This document shows positions 14,101 to 16,545 of a stretch of DNA of 16,545 bases, one piece after another. How positions within the stretch are numbered: position 1 is the stretch's first letter; each line of letters starts with the position of its first letter. The stretch covers positions 1 to 16,545 of the forward strand of contig JASHQP010000228.1 in NCBI GenBank assembly GCA_030039095.1, in the 5' to 3' direction. Source of the DNA: Streptosporangiaceae bacterium (GTDB taxonomy: Bacteria; Actinomycetota; Actinomycetes; Streptosporangiales; Streptosporangiaceae). The notes below the pieces were generated by a model. The model was not told the DNA's origin and searched no databases. It worked only from the letters and a program-made list of their open reading frames with translations. Both the position numbers and the translations under genes were made by a program.

Positions 14101-15597
14101 CTAGCGGTCTTCGCCCGGGGGCGGGAGCTCGCCGGGGGTGACGAGGGTGCGCTCCTCGATCGCCTCCTCGACGGCCTCGCCCATGGCGACGCCGGCCAGC
14201 TTGAGGTCGCCTGCCCGGCGGCCGCGGTACACGGCGAACACCACGATCACGCCGACCGCCAGCCAGGCCAGCACGATGAACGGCGCCAGCGACACGGGCC
14301 AGGCGGGCAGCGGGTTGACCGAGTAGTAGACGACCACGATCAGCGCGATGCTCCCGACGGCCGGGACCACGATGTGCTTCCACACGCTGAACTCGTCCGC
14401 GTGCTCCCGCTTGTAGAACAGGTAGAGCCCGACGTTCGCGACGATGTACACGAAGGCCAGCGCGAATGTGAACCAGGTGCCGGTCACGTTGTAGACGTTC
14501 GTGACACCGATGATCAGTGGCAGGATCAGGCCGAGCAGCACGTTGATGCCGGTCTGCGCGAACACCGCGTTGGACGGGGTCTGGTACTTGTCATTGATCT
14601 TGAGCAGGAACGACGGCAGCGCCTTGGCGCGGGCCATGCCGTACAGGAACCGGGTCGACGCGTTGGTGACGGCGATCGAGACCGCGATCGCGGAGTTGAA
14701 CAGCGCGAGCAGCACGATCCACCAGGCGCCGCCCCAGTACCGCTGGCCGAGCACGAACGCCGGGAGCTGTGCCGAGTTGGCGAATGAGGTCAGGTGGTCG
14801 GTGCCCCAGCCGCTGGTCTGGCCCCAGGACACGAGGACCAGGAACACGCCCATGATCACGATCGAGCCCAGCACGGCCCGCGGTACCGTGCGCTTGGGGT
14901 CACGGCTCTCCTCGGCGATGGGCGCTGCCGCGTCCCAGCCGGTGATCGCGAAGATCGCGAACACCACGCCGAGGAACAGGCCGTGCGCGTTGCTGAACGT
15001 CAGCCAGTGCAGGTTCACCCCGCCGGGGCCGGGGCTGGCGAAGCCGTTGACGGCCAGCGCGAACACGATCACCGCCTCGGCGATGCCGAGCACGATCAGC
15101 AGGCGCACGGACAACTCGACCCCGCGCCAGCCCGTGTAGCCGACGAACAGGATCAAGAAGACCATGAACCACCACCACTGGAAGTTGATGTTGTACTCGG
15201 CCTTCAGTGTCGACTGCAGGGTTGACCCCATGAAGGAGCCGACCTGCGCGATAACCACCGGGTAGAACAGCAGGTAGACCCAGGCGACCAGGAAGCCCCA
15301 GCGCCCGCCGAGCGACCGGGAGACGAACGTGTAGTAGCTCCCGGTCGAGGACAGGTGCCTGCTGAACTGCGCCAGCGAGAAGCCGAGGAACAGCGCGATG
15401 ATGAACGCGCCGAAGTAGGCCAGCGGCGCGGCGATCCCGGCGTTCAGGACGATGAACGGGATAGTGAACATCCCCGCGATCGCGGGCGCGATGCTGGTGA
15501 CGGACTGCATCAGCACGCCGGGCAGCGTGATCACGCCCTTTTTCAGGCTGGTACTGCCAGGAGGGCTCACGCCCGCTGACGTCGTGGATTCGGCCAT
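14101..15597 (-). CDS. APC-superfamily amino acid/polyamine permease
   Basis: This 498-residue secondary transporter has about twelve membrane segments from about residue 28 to 455. It carries the broken first helix (VTSIAPAIAG) and the conserved loop GWDAAAPIAEESRDPKRTVPRA characteristic of the amino acid-polyamine-organocation superfamily, likely a proton symporter for an amino acid, amine or related small molecule. ATG at 15597 is well supported by AAGGAGG 7 nt upstream. It follows the LsrF-like gene by 34 nt on the same strand, so the two are probably one transcript, and the transported compound may be connected with the aldolase's substrate. A charged cytoplasmic tail of about 40 residues ends the protein. 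The gene is closed by the bidirectional terminator at 14024-14076. The substrate cannot be assigned from sequence alone. Confidence 0.92.
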   Translation of the reverse strand: MAESTTSAGVSPPGSTSLKKGVITLPGVLMQSVTSIAPAIAGMFTIPFIVLNAGIAAPLAYFGAFIIALFLGFSLAQFSRHLSSTGSYYTFVSRSLGGRWGFLVAWVYLLFYPVVIAQVGSFMGSTLQSTLKAEYNINFQWWWFMVFLILFVGYTGWRGVELSVRLLIVLGIAEAVIVFALAVNGFASPGPGGVNLHWLTFSNAHGLFLGVVFAIFAITGWDAAAPIAEESRDPKRTVPRAVLGSIVIMGVFLVLVSWGQTSGWGTDHLTSFANSAQLPAFVLGQRYWGGAWWIVLLALFNSAIAVSIAVTNASTRFLYGMARAKALPSFLLKINDKYQTPSNAVFAQTGINVLLGLILPLIIGVTNVYNVTGTWFTFALAFVYIVANVGLYLFYKREHADEFSVWKHIVVPAVGSIALIVVVYYSVNPLPAWPVSLAPFIVLAWLAVGVIVVFAVYRGRRAGDLKLAGVAMGEAVEEAIEERTLVTPGELPPPGEDR

Positions 15598-15631
15598 GGT
15601 CTTGCCTCCTTGATGGGGGTACTGCTCCGCT

Positions 15632-16516
15632 TCAGGTGCCCTCCAGGGCAGGCCGTACGAGCTCCTCGAAGGCGCGGGACGGTTTGACTGCCTCGTGGAC
15701 GACCGCGCGGATCGCGCGGATCATGGCGACGGGGTGGTCGCTCTGGAAGATGTTGCGACCCATGTCGACGCCGGCCGCGCCCTGGTCGATGGCCTGATAC
15801 GCCATCGTCAGCGCGTCGAGTTCGGGCAGCTTCTTCCCGCCCGCCATCACGACCGGCACCGGGCAGGCCGACGTGACGGTGTCGAAGCCCTCGGCGCAGT
15901 AGTAGGTCTTCACCATGTGAGCGCCGAGCTCGGCGCAGATCCGGACCGCGAGCCGCAGGTAGCGCGCGTCCCGGGTGAGCTCGCGGCCGACCGCGGTGAC
16001 CGCGAGCACCGGAATGCCGACCCGCTGACCCTCGTCGACCAGGCGGGTCATGTTGCGCACGGACTGGGTCTCGTTCTCGCTGCCGATGAAGACCTGCACG
16101 GCGACGGCCGCGGCGTTCAGCCGGACCGCGTCGTCCATGGCGACCGCGACCTGCTCGTTGGACAGATCCTTGAGGATGCTGGGGCCACCGCTGGCGCGGA
16201 GCACGATGGGCGTGCCAGAGACAGGCGGTATTGTCGAGCGGACGATTCCCCGGGTGGTCATCAGCGCGTCGGCGAAGCCCAGCAGGGGCACGATCGACAG
16301 GTCGACCCGTTCCAGGCCGCTGGTCGGTCCCTGGAAGTAGCCGTGGTCGATCGCCAGCATGACGGCGCGGTTGCTGCTGGGCTGGAAAATGCGGGCCAGC
16401 CGGCTCTGCATGCCCCAGTCCAGCGCCCCGGCGCCCTTGAGCTCGTTCACGTGCGGCCGCGCGGCCACCTGGGACTGGAACCGCGCGCCTTCGGTGAGGT
16501 CGTCGCTGTCGGCCAT
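15632..16516 (-). CDS. lsrF: LsrF-type class I aldolase/thiolase
   Basis: This 294-residue TIM-barrel protein is of the DhnA/LsrF class I aldolase family. In E. coli, LsrF transfers an acetyl group from the phosphorylated autoinducer-2 product to CoA. By recollection of E. coli LsrF (291 residues), the resemblance is close: [20 protein letters not shown] (D57-H58 here), AGGKKLPE and the [16 protein letters not shown] phosphate-binding end are shared. The Schiff-base lysine in VKTYY falls at K203, the same number as in E. coli, if translation starts at ATG 16516. That start also has GGAGG at 8 nt, whereas GTG at 16522 is only 2 nt away. It heads a likely operon with the APC permease. No lsrK, lsrG or Lsr ABC genes are visible, so AI-2 processing is not established; another phosphorylated dione or keto-sugar is possible. 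Confidence 0.9.
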   Translation of the reverse strand: MADSDDLTEGARFQSQVAARPHVNELKGAGALDWGMQSRLARIFQPSSNRAVMLAIDHGYFQGPTSGLERVDLSIVPLLGFADALMTTRGIVRSTIPPVSGTPIVLRASGGPSILKDLSNEQVAVAMDDAVRLNAAAVAVQVFIGSENETQSVRNMTRLVDEGQRVGIPVLAVTAVGRELTRDARYLRLAVRICAELGAHMVKTYYCAEGFDTVTSACPVPVVMAGGKKLPELDALTMAYQAIDQGAAGVDMGRNIFQSDHPVAMIRAIRAVVHEAVKPSRAFEELVRPALEGT

Positions 16517-16545
16517 GATCACTTCCTCCGGGAGTTTGCGTCGGT

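Noticed and set aside
14101..16516. A complete autoinducer-2 (Lsr) uptake and processing system
   Set aside because: Only an LsrF homologue is present. The transporter is of the APC superfamily, and no kinase, LsrG or ABC components are visible.

Overview
The window is uniformly very GC-rich, with G or C at most third codon positions, frequent GTG starts and short intergenic gaps. All protein families fit a soil-type Actinomycetota (actinomycete-like) chromosome. No tRNA, rRNA, insertion sequence, integrase, phage gene or CRISPR array is visible. Genus cannot be told from the sequence.

Layout, left to right. (1) 1-2300, rightward: the C-terminal part of a GH18 (chitinase-fold) hydrolase, overlapping by one base a processive family 2 glycosyltransferase with membrane segments. 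Together they look like part of a surface-polysaccharide locus. (2) 2449-6477: a MarR-type regulator (rightward) divergent from a zinc-free medium-chain quinone oxidoreductase (leftward), which is followed by a dimethylglycine/sarcosine-type flavoprotein oxidoreductase with a fused folate-binding GcvT half. The 75-bp divergent spacer carries two 19-bp operator-like palindromes 22 bp apart and two good promoter candidates that overlap them. (3) 6517-8473, leftward: an alpha/beta hydrolase followed by a VanA-like Rieske oxygenase, separated by a hairpin-rich 67-nt gap. (4) 8704-9816, rightward: a membrane fatty-acid desaturase. (5) 9833-12148, leftward: a large type I sulfatase with the CxPxR formylglycine motif. 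(6) 12257-13318, rightward: a multi-pass membrane protein of the LPG_synthase_TM (UPF0104) family. (7) 13569-14015, rightward: a small three-helix membrane protein ending in seven perfect GYGQPP repeats. It sits between two strong palindromic hairpins (13385-13423 and 14024-14076). (8) 14101-16516, leftward: an LsrF-type class I aldolase/thiolase, then an APC-superfamily permease 34 nt downstream, very probably one operon.

Most of the window is accessory metabolism: degradation or modification of small organic compounds (methylated amines, aromatics, sulfate esters), lipid desaturation and uptake. The two parts most likely to repay follow-up are the MarR/oxidoreductase/DMGDH-like module, where operators, promoters and ribosome sites can be read almost to the base, and the LsrF homologue paired with an amino-acid-type permease instead of the Lsr ABC transporter. 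No clearly unprecedented system is evident. The findings concern unusual pairings and regulatory architecture.
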